Assembly: GCA_003282205.1 (NCBI GenBank) | Contig: QBZW01000009.1 | Span: forward strand, 1-64,000 | Origin: Pelagibacteraceae bacterium AG-337-G04 | Lineage (GTDB): Bacteria; Pseudomonadota; Alphaproteobacteria; Pelagibacterales; Pelagibacteraceae | Direction: 5' to 3' | Length of the DNA: 64,000 bases | In this document: one piece after another, positions 1 to 8,756 of the stretch | Numbering within the stretch: the stretch's first letter is position 1 | How the letters are laid out: each line of letters opens with the position of its first letter | The notes under the pieces: generated by a model | Databases searched by the model: none | What the model saw: the letters and a program-made list of their open reading frames with translations, nothing else | Told to the model about the DNA's origin: nothing | Made by a program: the position numbers and the translations under genes

Positions 1-122
1 TTTGAATAAATTTGACCTTTTTTGTTCAATATCCTTTTGGCTTCTTGGGGCAAAGTATCTTTAAAAGATCTTAGTCCTTGAACAGATTTAGTTCTCTGCT
101 TAGTATTGTATTTAAAATTCAT
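1..122 (-). CDS. DUF721 (DciA-like) protein, N-terminal fragment
   Basis: Partial gene reading leftward off the window edge; 40 codons are visible from an ATG at 120-122. The N-terminus contains QGLRSFKDTLPQEAKRIL and then a Lys-rich stretch, the usual opening of the short alphaproteobacterial DUF721 proteins, which are related to DciA, a loader of the replicative helicase. In alphaproteobacteria this gene commonly lies next to mutY, as here. Its start codon abuts the mutY start codon with no base between them, so its promoter must lie inside mutY. There is no other Met in the visible part, which supports this start. The family call rests on a short fragment plus synteny. Confidence 0.6.
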   Translation of the reverse strand, partial: MNFKYNTKQRTKSVQGLRSFKDTLPQEAKRILNKKGQIYS

Positions 123-1109
123 ATGATAAGTCAAAACATACCAAATAAAATTTTAAATTGGTACGATAATAATAAAAGAGATCTTCCTTGGCGAAAAAAA
201 GTCTCTAGAACCCAAAAAGAATATTTTACACTTGTGAGCGAATTTATGTTACAGCAAACACAAGTTAAAACGGTAATTCCATATTTTGAAAATTTTATTT
301 CTAAAATCCCAAATTTAAAAAGTTTATCAAAAGTAAGAGATGTTAGATTGATGAAATGTTGGGAAGGATTAGGGTATTATTCAAGAGCTAGAAATCTTAA
401 AAAATCAGCGAAGTATATTATAAATGAATTTAACGGCCAGCTTCCAAATAATGAGGAGGATTTAAAATCTCTTCCCGGAATAGGGGATTATACATCAAAA
501 GCAATCTTGGCAATTGCATTCAATAAAAAAATAATTCCTTTAGATGGAAATGTTGAAAGAATTTTAAAAAGAGTATTTTATTTAAAAAAAGAAAAAGAAA
601 TTTCTAAAGAAAATTTACACCAAAAAAAAACTTTTTTTGGAGAAACAATTAGAGCTAGCGATTATGCTCAAGCTATAATGGAAATAGGTGCATTAATTTG
701 TAAACCATCCAACCCACTTTGTCATCAATGTCCGATTTCACAAAATTGTAAATCTTTTAAAAAAAATGACTTTACAATTATTAAAATAAATAAATTTAAT
801 AAACAAAAGTTTTTTGAAGCAAATATTTTTCAAAACAAGCAGAATAATTATTATCTTTTAAAAAATAGTAAATTTAACTTTTTAAAAGATATGCCTATAT
901 TCCCTATGAATGAGATACCCAAGATAAAATTTAAAAACCATGTAGGAAAAAGGATTAATATAAAAATGTCGAATATGGATATGAAAATAGCAATTAATAT
1001 GAAAAATAATTTACCAGAGAAAAAGGATGGATTTTTTGTTGATGTTAAAGATTTAAGTAATTGGACTTTACCTTCGTTTACAAAGAAAATTCTTAATAGT
1101 ATCAAATAA
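123..1109 (+). CDS. mutY: A/G-specific adenine glycosylase MutY
   Basis: Base-excision repair enzyme that removes adenine mispaired with 8-oxoguanine. The 328-residue protein has the catalytic Glu in SEFMLQQTQV, a helix-hairpin-helix LPGIGDYTSKAI, the catalytic Asp in PLDGNVERIL, and a complete Fe-S cysteine set (C-x6-C-x2-C-x5-C near residues 200-216). The C-terminal third would be the Nudix-like 8-oxoG recognition domain but is divergent. An in-frame TTG exists at 78, but the ATG at 123 matches the family start and leaves the opposite-strand DUF721 gene intact. The intact Fe-S cluster contrasts with the uracil-DNA glycosylase at 11.6-12.3 kb, which has lost most of its cluster ligands. Confidence 0.95.
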   Translation: MISQNIPNKILNWYDNNKRDLPWRKKVSRTQKEYFTLVSEFMLQQTQVKTVIPYFENFISKIPNLKSLSKVRDVRLMKCWEGLGYYSRARNLKKSAKYIINEFNGQLPNNEEDLKSLPGIGDYTSKAILAIAFNKKIIPLDGNVERILKRVFYLKKEKEISKENLHQKKTFFGETIRASDYAQAIMEIGALICKPSNPLCHQCPISQNCKSFKKNDFTIIKINKFNKQKFFEANIFQNKQNNYYLLKNSKFNFLKDMPIFPMNEIPKIKFKNHVGKRINIKMSNMDMKIAINMKNNLPEKKDGFFVDVKDLSNWTLPSFTKKILNSIK

Positions 1110-1113
1110 ATTA

Positions 1114-2244
1114 ATGAAAAAAATTGCAATTATTGGTGGAGGAATATCTGGCTTATATTTTGTAAATCTTTTAAAAAATCAGAAAGATTTTGAATATAAA
1201 ATATTTGAAAAAAAAGATAATTATAATTTTCTTGAAGGTTATGGAATTCAATTATCAGTAAATAGTATAAAATTATTAAATGCTATAGGATTTCAAAATC
1301 TACCTGCGTCTGAAGTTAACTTTCCGTCAAAAGTTAATTTTATACAAGCAAATAATTCAAAAAAAATCTGTGACATAGACCTTACACAATTTAATGATCC
1401 ATTAAATCGATATACAACACTAAAAAGATCAACATTATTAAAATTCTTATTTCAAAACGTACCAAAAGAAAAAATTAAATTTAATTCAAATATAACAAAA
1501 GTAGAAAATTCAAATGGCATCACAATTTCTTTTGGAGACAATAGAAATGAGAAATTCGATTATTTAATAATTTCTGACGGAATTTTTTCAAAAACTAGGT
1601 CATTGATATTTAATGAAAACATATATCCAAAATTTAATCTTAATGTTGCACTTCGTGGTAAATTAACGGGTGACTTTGGCAGTGATATTTCAATATATAT
1701 GGGATCAAATAATCACTATGTGATCTATCCTGTAAATCAAAATAATGAATACAATTTTGTAGCTATTATAAAAAAAAAATTATCATCAGATGAATTAAAA
1801 AATTATGATTTATTCAAATCACAGAAATTTTTGACCTCTTTAGTATCAGGTTTACAAAAAACAGACCATACAAGCTTTGAAAATTTAAGTGAATTAAAAT
1901 CATTTCCTGTTTACGTTAGCAACGAATTTCCAGGTTACAATAAAAAAAATATATTTTTATCAGGTGATGCTTTATTCACTTCCCCTCCATCATTTGCTCA
2001 AGGTGCTTCCCAAAGTATTGAAACTGCAAATGATATATTGAAATGTATATTAAGTGGTTCGAATGATATTTATGAAAAAAGAATAAAGCACATTAACTCA
2101 ATAAAAAAAAAATCGGCATTTAATCTTTTTTCTTTTCATTTATCAAACCCTTTCAATGTTTACTTTAGAAATGTTGCGTTGAGATATTTGTCAAGAAATA
2201 AGATATTTTTGGATAATTATTTGGGTAAAATATACAAAAATTAA
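1114..2244 (+). CDS. FAD-dependent monooxygenase (group A, UbiH-like)
   Basis: 376-residue flavoprotein of the p-hydroxybenzoate hydroxylase / UbiH superfamily. The dinucleotide-binding motif IAIIGGGISGLY is at residues 4-15, and the second FAD motif LSGDALFTSPPSFAQGASQ is at about residue 285; here the usual GDAAH is GDALF. Such enzymes hydroxylate aromatic rings using NAD(P)H and oxygen. The substrate is not evident; a role in ubiquinone ring hydroxylation or in aromatic breakdown are both possible. The gene starts 4 nt after mutY stops, so it is probably co-transcribed with it. It converges on the ABC importer operon with only 3 nt between stop codons. Confidence 0.75.
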   Translation: MKKIAIIGGGISGLYFVNLLKNQKDFEYKIFEKKDNYNFLEGYGIQLSVNSIKLLNAIGFQNLPASEVNFPSKVNFIQANNSKKICDIDLTQFNDPLNRYTTLKRSTLLKFLFQNVPKEKIKFNSNITKVENSNGITISFGDNRNEKFDYLIISDGIFSKTRSLIFNENIYPKFNLNVALRGKLTGDFGSDISIYMGSNNHYVIYPVNQNNEYNFVAIIKKKLSSDELKNYDLFKSQKFLTSLVSGLQKTDHTSFENLSELKSFPVYVSNEFPGYNKKNIFLSGDALFTSPPSFAQGASQSIETANDILKCILSGSNDIYEKRIKHINSIKKKSAFNLFSFHLSNPFNVYFRNVALRYLSRNKIFLDNYLGKIYKN

Positions 2245-2247
2245 TAA

Positions 2248-3861
2248 CTAAGTAAACTTAATATCATTTTTTTTTAAGGAGAACACAGATGACATAAGTC
2301 TTTTTGTGTATTTATCTTTAGGTACATTTATTACATTATTTGTATTTCCCATTTCTATAATTTCACCATTATACATTACAATTATCCTATCAGAAAAATA
2401 TTTTACTACAGAAATATCATGGCTAATGAGTATTATTGTAATATTTAGTTTTGTTTTAAGATCGTTTAAAAGATCTAAAATTTGTGATTGTATTGTAACA
2501 TCTAAAGCAGAAGTTGGTTCGTCACAAATTAATATTTGTGGTTTTAGTATAATTGCTCTTGCAATTGCTACTCTTTGTCTTTGACCTCCTGATAATTGAT
2601 TTGGAAATCTGTTATAATAATCTTCAGATAAGCCAACTAATCTTAGTGTTTTAATAACTTCCTCTTTTACTTCACTTTCAGATTTATTTTCATTTATTGT
2701 TAAAGGTCTTGAGACTATGTATCCAATAGTATGAATTGGATTTAGTGTAGAATAAGGATCCTGAAATACCGGTTGTATTATTTTCGCACGATCCGAAATC
2801 TCAATATCCTCAATATTTTGTCCTTTAATTTCTACTTCGCCATCATCTTTATTAATTAAACCATTTATTATTTTAGCTACAGTTGATTTCCCAGATCCAG
2901 ACTCACCAACTATCGCTATAGTTTCTCCACACTTTACATCAAAAGTTACTTTCTTAACTGCATATATTATTTCAGGTTTTTTAAAAATTTTGGCTGGTAA
3001 TTTATAACTTTTTGAAATTTCTTTTACTTTAATTATTGGAGTATCTTTAATTTGATTTTTTTTTTGTTCATCTTCTAATTTGAATAAACAATCTAATAGT
3101 CCTTGAGTGTAAGGGTGATTTGGTTTTTCTAGAACTTTTAAAGTTTTTCCTTTTTCAACAATTTCTCCATTTTTCATAACCACAACATTATCTGAAATTT
3201 GAGATACTACTCCCAAATCATGGGATATAAAAATTAAAGCCATTCCAATTGTCTCTCTTAAATCTGAAATTAATTGAATTATTTCTTTTTGAACTGTTAC
3301 GTCTAATGCGGTGGTAGGTTCATCAGCAATTAATAAAGAAGGATTGTTAATTAGTGCAAGTGCTATCATCACTCTTTGTCTTTGACCTCCAGATAATTGA
3401 TGAGGATATTGATCCATCCTCTGCTTGTATTTCGGTAATTTTACTGCATCTAAAATTTCTAGTGCTCTTTCAATCCCTTTTTCAACACTTACATTGTTAT
3501 GATATAAGTATGTTTCTAAAAGTTGCTTTCCTATTGTGTGAACAGGGTTAAGAGCTGTCATAGGCTCTTGGAAAATCATTGAAATTTTTTTTCCACTAAT
3601 TTCTTTGTAAAAATTCTTATTATCTAATTCATTTAAATTTTTATTTTGAAAAATTATCGAACCAGAGGATACACTTGCTTGTTTTGGTAAAAGTCTCGTA
3701 AGTGCTAACATAGATAAAGTTTTTCCACTTCCAGACTCACCTACGATACCTAAACTTTCTTTTTCATTTAAATGGATACTGAAGTTTTCAACAGTCTTTA
3801 AATTTTTATTATTTGATTGAAAGCTGATTTCTAAATTCTGTATATTTAATAAATCACTCAT
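2248..3861 (-). CDS. Fused double ATP-binding subunit of a peptide/opine-type ABC importer
   Basis: Cytoplasmic energy-coupling subunit with two complete ABC cassettes in one 537-residue chain, as in YejF/GsiA rather than separate DppD and DppF. Cassette 1: Walker A GESGSGKT at 41-48, signature LSGGQRQRVMIALAL, Walker B LLIADEPTTALD. Cassette 2, from about residue 290: Walker A GESGSGKS, signature LSGGQRQRVAIARAI, Walker B ILICDEPTSALD. Both cassettes keep every key motif, so both should hydrolyse ATP. It is last of four genes and overlaps the upstream permease by 4 nt, so it is translationally coupled. The substrate is not readable from the ATPase. Confidence 0.92.
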   Translation of the reverse strand: MSDLLNIQNLEISFQSNNKNLKTVENFSIHLNEKESLGIVGESGSGKTLSMLALTRLLPKQASVSSGSIIFQNKNLNELDNKNFYKEISGKKISMIFQEPMTALNPVHTIGKQLLETYLYHNNVSVEKGIERALEILDAVKLPKYKQRMDQYPHQLSGGQRQRVMIALALINNPSLLIADEPTTALDVTVQKEIIQLISDLRETIGMALIFISHDLGVVSQISDNVVVMKNGEIVEKGKTLKVLEKPNHPYTQGLLDCLFKLEDEQKKNQIKDTPIIKVKEISKSYKLPAKIFKKPEIIYAVKKVTFDVKCGETIAIVGESGSGKSTVAKIINGLINKDDGEVEIKGQNIEDIEISDRAKIIQPVFQDPYSTLNPIHTIGYIVSRPLTINENKSESEVKEEVIKTLRLVGLSEDYYNRFPNQLSGGQRQRVAIARAIILKPQILICDEPTSALDVTIQSQILDLLNDLKTKLNITIILISHDISVVKYFSDRIIVMYNGEIIEMGNTNNVINVPKDKYTKRLMSSVFSLKKNDIKFT

Positions 3862-4787
3862 TCTTCACTAACCTTGCTATTTGGATCTGTAATATCTCTT
3901 AATCCGTCTCCCATCATATTTATAGATACCACTAGTGTGAAAAGTGCAATACCAGGCAAAATAATAAGCCAAGGTTGAAAAAAAATCGCTTCTTTGCCTT
4001 CAGCTATAAGTAATCCCCATGATGGTGTAGGTGGTTGAATTCCAACTCCTAAGAAAGATAAGCTTGCTTCATTCAAAATGGCAATTCCTACCTCAAGAGT
4101 AAAAATTACAATAATTTGACTGAATGTATTCGGAATTATATCTCTAATAATAATCTGAAATTTACTTGCACCAATCGCACTAGCCGCAGTAACATAATCT
4201 AAACTTTTTATTTTTTGAGTTGCTGATCTTGAAACGACTAAAAAAAAAGCCCAATGAGTTGCTCCAATTACAAATATAACTACTGTTATTGATGGTCCTA
4301 TTAAAAAAACAATTGTCATTGCGAGCAAAAGTCCAGGCAACGCTAATTGACATGTAAGCAAGTAGCTTACAACTTGGTCTACCCAACCTCCGAAGTAACC
4401 AGCACAAACTCCCAAAGAGACACCAATTATCATACCAACACATGCCGCCCCAAAACCAATGGTTAATGAAATTCTTGTTCCATATAAGATCCTTGCAAAA
4501 TAGTCTCTTCCATTTCCATCTGTTCCAAAAATATATTCCCAACTTCCACCTTCTTTCCATACTGGAGGCAGAAGTCTTTTAGTTAAATCCTGCTCATAAG
4601 GTGATACGTCCAAAATTATTGGGCCAAATATTGCAAACAAAAAAATTATAATTAATAAAGATAATCCAAATTTAAAACCACCATGATTTGAAGATTTCCT
4701 AATAATAAGGTCTTTTGGTCTTAAATTATAAATTTCATTATCAAAGGATCTTGGAAACAATCTTTTTATAAAAGTTTTAAATATCAT
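3858..4787 (-). CDS. ABC importer permease, DppC/YejE family
   Basis: Inner-membrane permease of 309 residues. A cytoplasmic N-terminal arm is followed by a membrane segment near residues 40-60, the external DppC-type segment DVSPYEQDLTKRLLPPVW, then about five more membrane helices. The EAA loop that contacts the ATPase is near residues 205-220 (YVTAASAIGASKFQIIIRDI), and the terminal part carries NEASLSFLGVG and PSWGLLIAEG, both typical of this subfamily. It overlaps both neighbours by 4 nt. It pairs with the DppB-like permease encoded just upstream. Confidence 0.92.
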   Translation of the reverse strand: MIFKTFIKRLFPRSFDNEIYNLRPKDLIIRKSSNHGGFKFGLSLLIIIFLFAIFGPIILDVSPYEQDLTKRLLPPVWKEGGSWEYIFGTDGNGRDYFARILYGTRISLTIGFGAACVGMIIGVSLGVCAGYFGGWVDQVVSYLLTCQLALPGLLLAMTIVFLIGPSITVVIFVIGATHWAFFLVVSRSATQKIKSLDYVTAASAIGASKFQIIIRDIIPNTFSQIIVIFTLEVGIAILNEASLSFLGVGIQPPTPSWGLLIAEGKEAIFFQPWLIILPGIALFTLVVSINMMGDGLRDITDPNSKVSEE

Positions 4788-5698
4788 AATCTCAACCTTG
4801 GATCTAAATAGGCATTCAGAATGTCAGCCAAAAGATTGAAAAAAAGAAAAATAATTGCAAATACAAATACTAAAATCTGGACTGTTGGTATATCTGCACC
4901 TAAAATAGATTCTAAGGCAAGTCTACCCAATCCATTAATTGCAAAAACAGACTCTGTAATGACTGAACCTCCAAACTTATTTCCTAGTTGAACAGCTAAG
5001 ACACTTACCACAGGTAATAGAGCATTTCTTAAAGCATGATTAAATACCAGTCGCCATCCATAAAAACCAGAAGAGCGTGCGGTTCGAATAAAATCTGCGT
5101 TTATAACATCTAATAATCCAGTTCTCATTAGCCTCATTACTGCTGGCACTGAGCTTGCTCCTAAAACAATTGACGGTAAGACAAAATGAAACAAAGTTTT
5201 ATCCCCAGAGACTGGAAATATCGGAATAGCTAGTGCAAAAATTAGTATCATTATTAGTCCCAACCAGAAGTTAGGCACCGCTTGAGCTGTTACGGCTATA
5301 CCAAGTGCTATTCTATCTATCAAAGAATTAGGATTTAATGCTGCCAAAATTCCTAATGGTATAGATATTAAAATTGTAACGCTTACAGACATCAGTGCTA
5401 AAGTTATTGTTTCAGGCGCCCTATCTATAAGTAAAGAAATTACTGGTTTGTTCCAATAATAACTTATTCCTAAATCTCCTTGAAAAATTCCTGAGAACCA
5501 TTCAAAATATCTAATTGTTATACTTCTATCGAATCCGTATTGTTCTCTTATTTGCTCTATTTCTTCAAATAAAGCATCTTCTCCCGCTATTGCTTGAGCC
5601 GGATCAATTACATAATTAAGTAAAAAAAAAGTAACAATTGAAAGTGTTAGACCAACACTCAAAACTACAATTAATCTTCCGGCAATAAATCTTAACAT
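4784..5698 (-). CDS. ABC importer permease, DppB family
   Basis: Inner-membrane permease of 304 residues, about six membrane helices. Family marks include the N-terminal helix MLRFIAGRLIVVLSVGLTLS, the external loop EQIREQYGFDRSITIRYFEW, and the ATPase-contact loop near residues 205-220 (DFIRTARSSGFYGWRLVF). The C-terminus NAYLDPRLRL is typical of DppB/OppB proteins. It lies 55 nt downstream of the binding-protein gene. The longer gap there and the tight overlaps afterwards fit the usual higher expression of the binding protein. Confidence 0.92.
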   Translation of the reverse strand: MLRFIAGRLIVVLSVGLTLSIVTFFLLNYVIDPAQAIAGEDALFEEIEQIREQYGFDRSITIRYFEWFSGIFQGDLGISYYWNKPVISLLIDRAPETITLALMSVSVTILISIPLGILAALNPNSLIDRIALGIAVTAQAVPNFWLGLIMILIFALAIPIFPVSGDKTLFHFVLPSIVLGASSVPAVMRLMRTGLLDVINADFIRTARSSGFYGWRLVFNHALRNALLPVVSVLAVQLGNKFGGSVITESVFAINGLGRLALESILGADIPTVQILVFVFAIIFLFFNLLADILNAYLDPRLRL

Positions 5699-5753
5699 TT
5701 GTTATTTTTAAATTGCCGGAATTATTACATATTTTACTTGTAAATAGACAACT

Positions 5754-7283
5754 CTATTTCCAAGTTATGTTCCACAACCTTGGATATCCATCAGGATCCA
5801 GTTTAAAGTCAATTGATTTGCTAGATAAAACTCCCTCAGAGTACGACCATAAAGGTACCCAATAAGCTTGATCAGCGATCAGTTTTAGACCTTGTGCATA
5901 TAAACTTTTTCTTTTTTCAACATCTAAAGTTTGTTCAGCACCAAGCATCAACTCATTTACTTTTGGATCTCCAGATAGATTTCTGTCTCCTTTTGCAGGA
6001 TCTCTCCAATGTATGTTAGAAATTGTCGCTGTATCTGGTGATGCAGTTGAACCCCATGTTCCAAAATAAGCTCTTATCTCTCTATTTTTTCTTGCTTTGT
6101 TTAATGCAGAGAGCTTTCCGTGCTTTAAGTTGACTTTAATACCAACTTTACCAAGATCTTCAGCCATTGCTTGAGCAGCTTCTTTGTCTCTATACGACCA
6201 CAAATCAAGATCAAATCCATTTGGATAACCTGCTTTTGCTAAAAGTTTTTTTGCTCCTTCTGGATTATATTCGTATTTTTTTACATCTTGAAAACATCCA
6301 AATACAACTGGGTTGCAAGCTGTATGTACTGCTTTTGCTGGTCCACCTATCAAGTTTTTTGCAATACTATCTCTATTAATTGCATGGTTCATTGCTCTTC
6401 TTACATCAAGTTTAGTAATAGGATTTCCTTCACCTGAGTATCCTCCTGCATCAAGAACTAAAAAACCAACACGTAAACTTGGACCAAGCTGGTAATCAGC
6501 TTTCCCAGTTTTAGCCATTGCTTCCCCAATGTCTTTCTTGACATTGTACATCCAATGAATTCCACCACTCATCAATTCTGCTTGTTGAGTTCCCATATCT
6601 GGAATTGAACGAATAATTACATTTTTAATTGCGGGCATACCTTTTGGTCCACCGTAATAATCATCATTTCTTACAAGTACTACTTCAACACCTGGATCAA
6701 ACGAAACTACTTTATAAGGTCCAGTTCCATTTAACTCATTTAACTGAGCACTATCGTTCCAGTTACCTTCAGTTCCCATAATACCATTTTTTCTGATCTT
6801 AATTCGGTACAAGTCATTAAAAAGATTTGCATATGGATACTTAGATTTAAATCTTACTGAATGTTTTCCAGTTTTTTCAATACTTTCCATCCATCCTTTT
6901 ATTTTTTTACTTCTTCTGTTTTTTTCGTTTTTTACAATAAAATTGTAAGTGTATACTACGTCATCTGCAGTTACATTAGATCCATCATGAAATTTTGCAT
7001 TCTTTCTCAAGTTTATATCTATTGTAGTATCGTCTACAATTTTATAGTCAGATGCAATATCTGGTACATAAGATAAATCTTCTCTATTGACATAGAATAA
7101 TCCACTATCAATCATGTCTCCTAAAATTAAAAACTCTGTTTTTGTTCCATAATGATAATCTAATTGTGTTAACTCTCTTGAAAATGCAGCAACAAAAGTA
7201 TCATCTGATTTGTCAGCAAAAACATTAATTGGAAACATTAATGAAATTAATAATGTTATTATTAATGATTTTAATTTACTCAT
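5754..7283 (-). CDS. Periplasmic substrate-binding protein, family 5 (peptide/opine/nickel type)
   Basis: 509-residue solute-binding protein. A signal peptide ending at about Ala23 (MFPINVFA) has no Cys after it, so the protein should be soluble in the periplasm rather than a lipoprotein. The SBP_bac_5 core includes NAKFHDGSNVTADDVVYTYN, LNGTGPYKVVSFDPG and GYPNGFDLDLW. The family binds oligopeptides, opines, glutathione or nickel; ligand specificity cannot be read here. First gene of the minus-strand importer operon, with a strong Shine-Dalgarno sequence. SAR11 cells invest heavily in such binding proteins for scavenging, so high expression is likely. Confidence 0.92.
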   Translation of the reverse strand: MSKLKSLIITLLISLMFPINVFADKSDDTFVAAFSRELTQLDYHYGTKTEFLILGDMIDSGLFYVNREDLSYVPDIASDYKIVDDTTIDINLRKNAKFHDGSNVTADDVVYTYNFIVKNEKNRRSKKIKGWMESIEKTGKHSVRFKSKYPYANLFNDLYRIKIRKNGIMGTEGNWNDSAQLNELNGTGPYKVVSFDPGVEVVLVRNDDYYGGPKGMPAIKNVIIRSIPDMGTQQAELMSGGIHWMYNVKKDIGEAMAKTGKADYQLGPSLRVGFLVLDAGGYSGEGNPITKLDVRRAMNHAINRDSIAKNLIGGPAKAVHTACNPVVFGCFQDVKKYEYNPEGAKKLLAKAGYPNGFDLDLWSYRDKEAAQAMAEDLGKVGIKVNLKHGKLSALNKARKNREIRAYFGTWGSTASPDTATISNIHWRDPAKGDRNLSGDPKVNELMLGAEQTLDVEKRKSLYAQGLKLIADQAYWVPLWSYSEGVLSSKSIDFKLDPDGYPRLWNITWK

Positions 7284-7286
7284 TTT

Positions 7287-7293
7287 TCCTCCT
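7287..7293 (-). promoter_or_regulatory. Strong Shine-Dalgarno of the binding-protein gene
   Basis: On the minus strand AGGAGGA lies 3 nt before the ATG of the periplasmic binding protein. Most genes in this window show little or no purine-rich ribosome site, so this near-perfect one stands out and fits high translation of the importer's binding protein. It also fixes the start codon at 7281-7283. Confidence 0.75.
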
Positions 7294-7330
7294 CAATTAC
7301 TAATAAGTTAACATCAAAATAGAAAAATTA

Positions 7331-7360
7331 AAATATTACTTTATTTTTTTTGTAATATTT
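7331..7360. promoter_or_regulatory. Inverted repeat between divergent importer operon and lyase
   Basis: AAATATTAC (7331-7339) and GTAATATTT (7352-7360) are a perfect 9-bp inverted repeat with a 12-nt spacer, in the 105-nt region between the start of the importer operon and the start of the lyase gene. The position suits an operator controlling both. In DNA this AT-rich an AT-only dyad is weak evidence. Confidence 0.35.
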
Positions 7361-7388
7361 ATATGAAATAATTAATAGTCTTGTAAAA

Positions 7389-8753
7389 ATGAAAAATATA
7401 CAGAATATTGAGCCAGAGTATTTGCTACTTAAAGAAAACTTGTGGCAAAGTTACGCAAACGTTGAGGCTGAAATGGCTATAGCTCAGAGTCAAGTTGGAA
7501 TTATTCCAAAACAGGCTGCAATCAACATTAAAAAAAAATCAAATTTTTCAAAAAAAAATTTTGCCGAAGTTGAAAAATTGCAAAAAAAAAACAAAAAAAC
7601 TATTTTATCAATTGTTAAAGTTTTAGCAAAAAAAAGTGGAGAGTCTGGTGGCTATGTTCATTGGGGTGGTACAACACGTAATATCATTGACACAGGAAAT
7701 AAACTCATATTTAGAGAAATTCATAGATCAATCCTTAAAGAATTATCGATTAGCATTAGAAAATTCTCGATTATATGTAAAAAAAATTCAGATGTGCCTA
7801 TGATGGCACGAACAATGGCAAAAAATGCATTACCTATAAGTTTTGGATTTAAAATAGCTGGATGGTTAGAAAGTTTAATCAGATTAGATAAAAGATTTAT
7901 AAGTGCTGAAAAAAATTATTTTACTTTATTTTTTGGCGGGGCGGTCGGTGCTATGCATGGATATAAAAATAAAGGAAAAAAATTTACAAACCAATTGGCT
8001 AAAAATTTAGGATTTTCAAATTCTTTAGTTCCCAATAGAGTTTCTTTAGAAACAAGTATTGATTTTATAAATTCACTATCATTTCTAGGTGTTGTTATTG
8101 GTAAAATTTCAAATGATATATATATGCTCATGCAACAAAGCATCGACGAACTATCTGAAAAGCAGGGTAAGAATCAAATAGGCAGCTCGACTATGCCTCA
8201 TAAAGTAAATGCCTATACGATATACCAGGTTTTAAGAGATGCATCTTTATTAAGAGGAAAGGCATCAGGTTTATCAGATAGTGCATTAACGCTTTTTGAG
8301 GGAGACTCAAAAAACGACTTCGTATTAGAAGAAATTTTGAAGGACTCACTTATTTTATCATTTAATTTATTAAAAAATTTCAATTTATTGTTAAGCAAAT
8401 TAATTATTAACAAAAAAAAAATGTTAGATAATTTGATCAAAGAGAAAGAATATATTGCCTCTGAAAATATAATGTACAAGTTGGGTAAAAAAATTGGTAG
8501 ACAAAGATCTCATGCATTAATTAATAAAATAATAAAAAATTCGATTAATAATAAAAAATCTATTATGAGAGAATTGTTAAATAACAAAGAGATTAGTAGA
8601 TATATAAATAAGAAACAAATGATAAATTTTTTAAATCCATTAAATTATCTAGGTGAAAGTAAATCTATTAGTTTATCAACTTATGCTTATTCTTCGAGGT
8701 ATCTTAAAAATATTCAAATTAGAATAAAAAAAAAAAATTTGAGTATATTTTAG
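7389..8753 (+). CDS. Fumarase/aspartase-superfamily lyase (adenylosuccinate lyase / PcaB-like)
   Basis: 454-residue enzyme. The superfamily signature GSSTMPHKVNAYT lies near residues 262-274, and the N-terminus has the helical opening LWQSYANVEAEMAIAQSQVG of the adenylosuccinate lyase / 3-carboxymuconate cycloisomerase branch. The region VHWGGTTRNIIDTGN carries the second active-site block. Family members cleave C-N or C-O bonds with release of fumarate, or cycloisomerise. True PurB usually has NP after the signature K-x-N; here it is NAY, so I do not assign PurB. It is divergent from the peptide/opine-type importer, so it may process an imported succinyl-amino compound (inference). A12 tract at 8726-8737 near the 3-prime end. 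Confidence 0.75.
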   Translation: MKNIQNIEPEYLLLKENLWQSYANVEAEMAIAQSQVGIIPKQAAINIKKKSNFSKKNFAEVEKLQKKNKKTILSIVKVLAKKSGESGGYVHWGGTTRNIIDTGNKLIFREIHRSILKELSISIRKFSIICKKNSDVPMMARTMAKNALPISFGFKIAGWLESLIRLDKRFISAEKNYFTLFFGGAVGAMHGYKNKGKKFTNQLAKNLGFSNSLVPNRVSLETSIDFINSLSFLGVVIGKISNDIYMLMQQSIDELSEKQGKNQIGSSTMPHKVNAYTIYQVLRDASLLRGKASGLSDSALTLFEGDSKNDFVLEEILKDSLILSFNLLKNFNLLLSKLIINKKKMLDNLIKEKEYIASENIMYKLGKKIGRQRSHALINKIIKNSINNKKSIMRELLNNKEISRYINKKQMINFLNPLNYLGESKSISLSTYAYSSRYLKNIQIRIKKKNLSIF

Positions 8754-8756
8754 AAA

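Noticed and set aside
4180..4560. 126-codon frame overlapping the DppC-type permease in another frame of the same strand
   Set aside because: Product is Trp/Arg/Asn-rich with no motif; the permease frame has all family marks.
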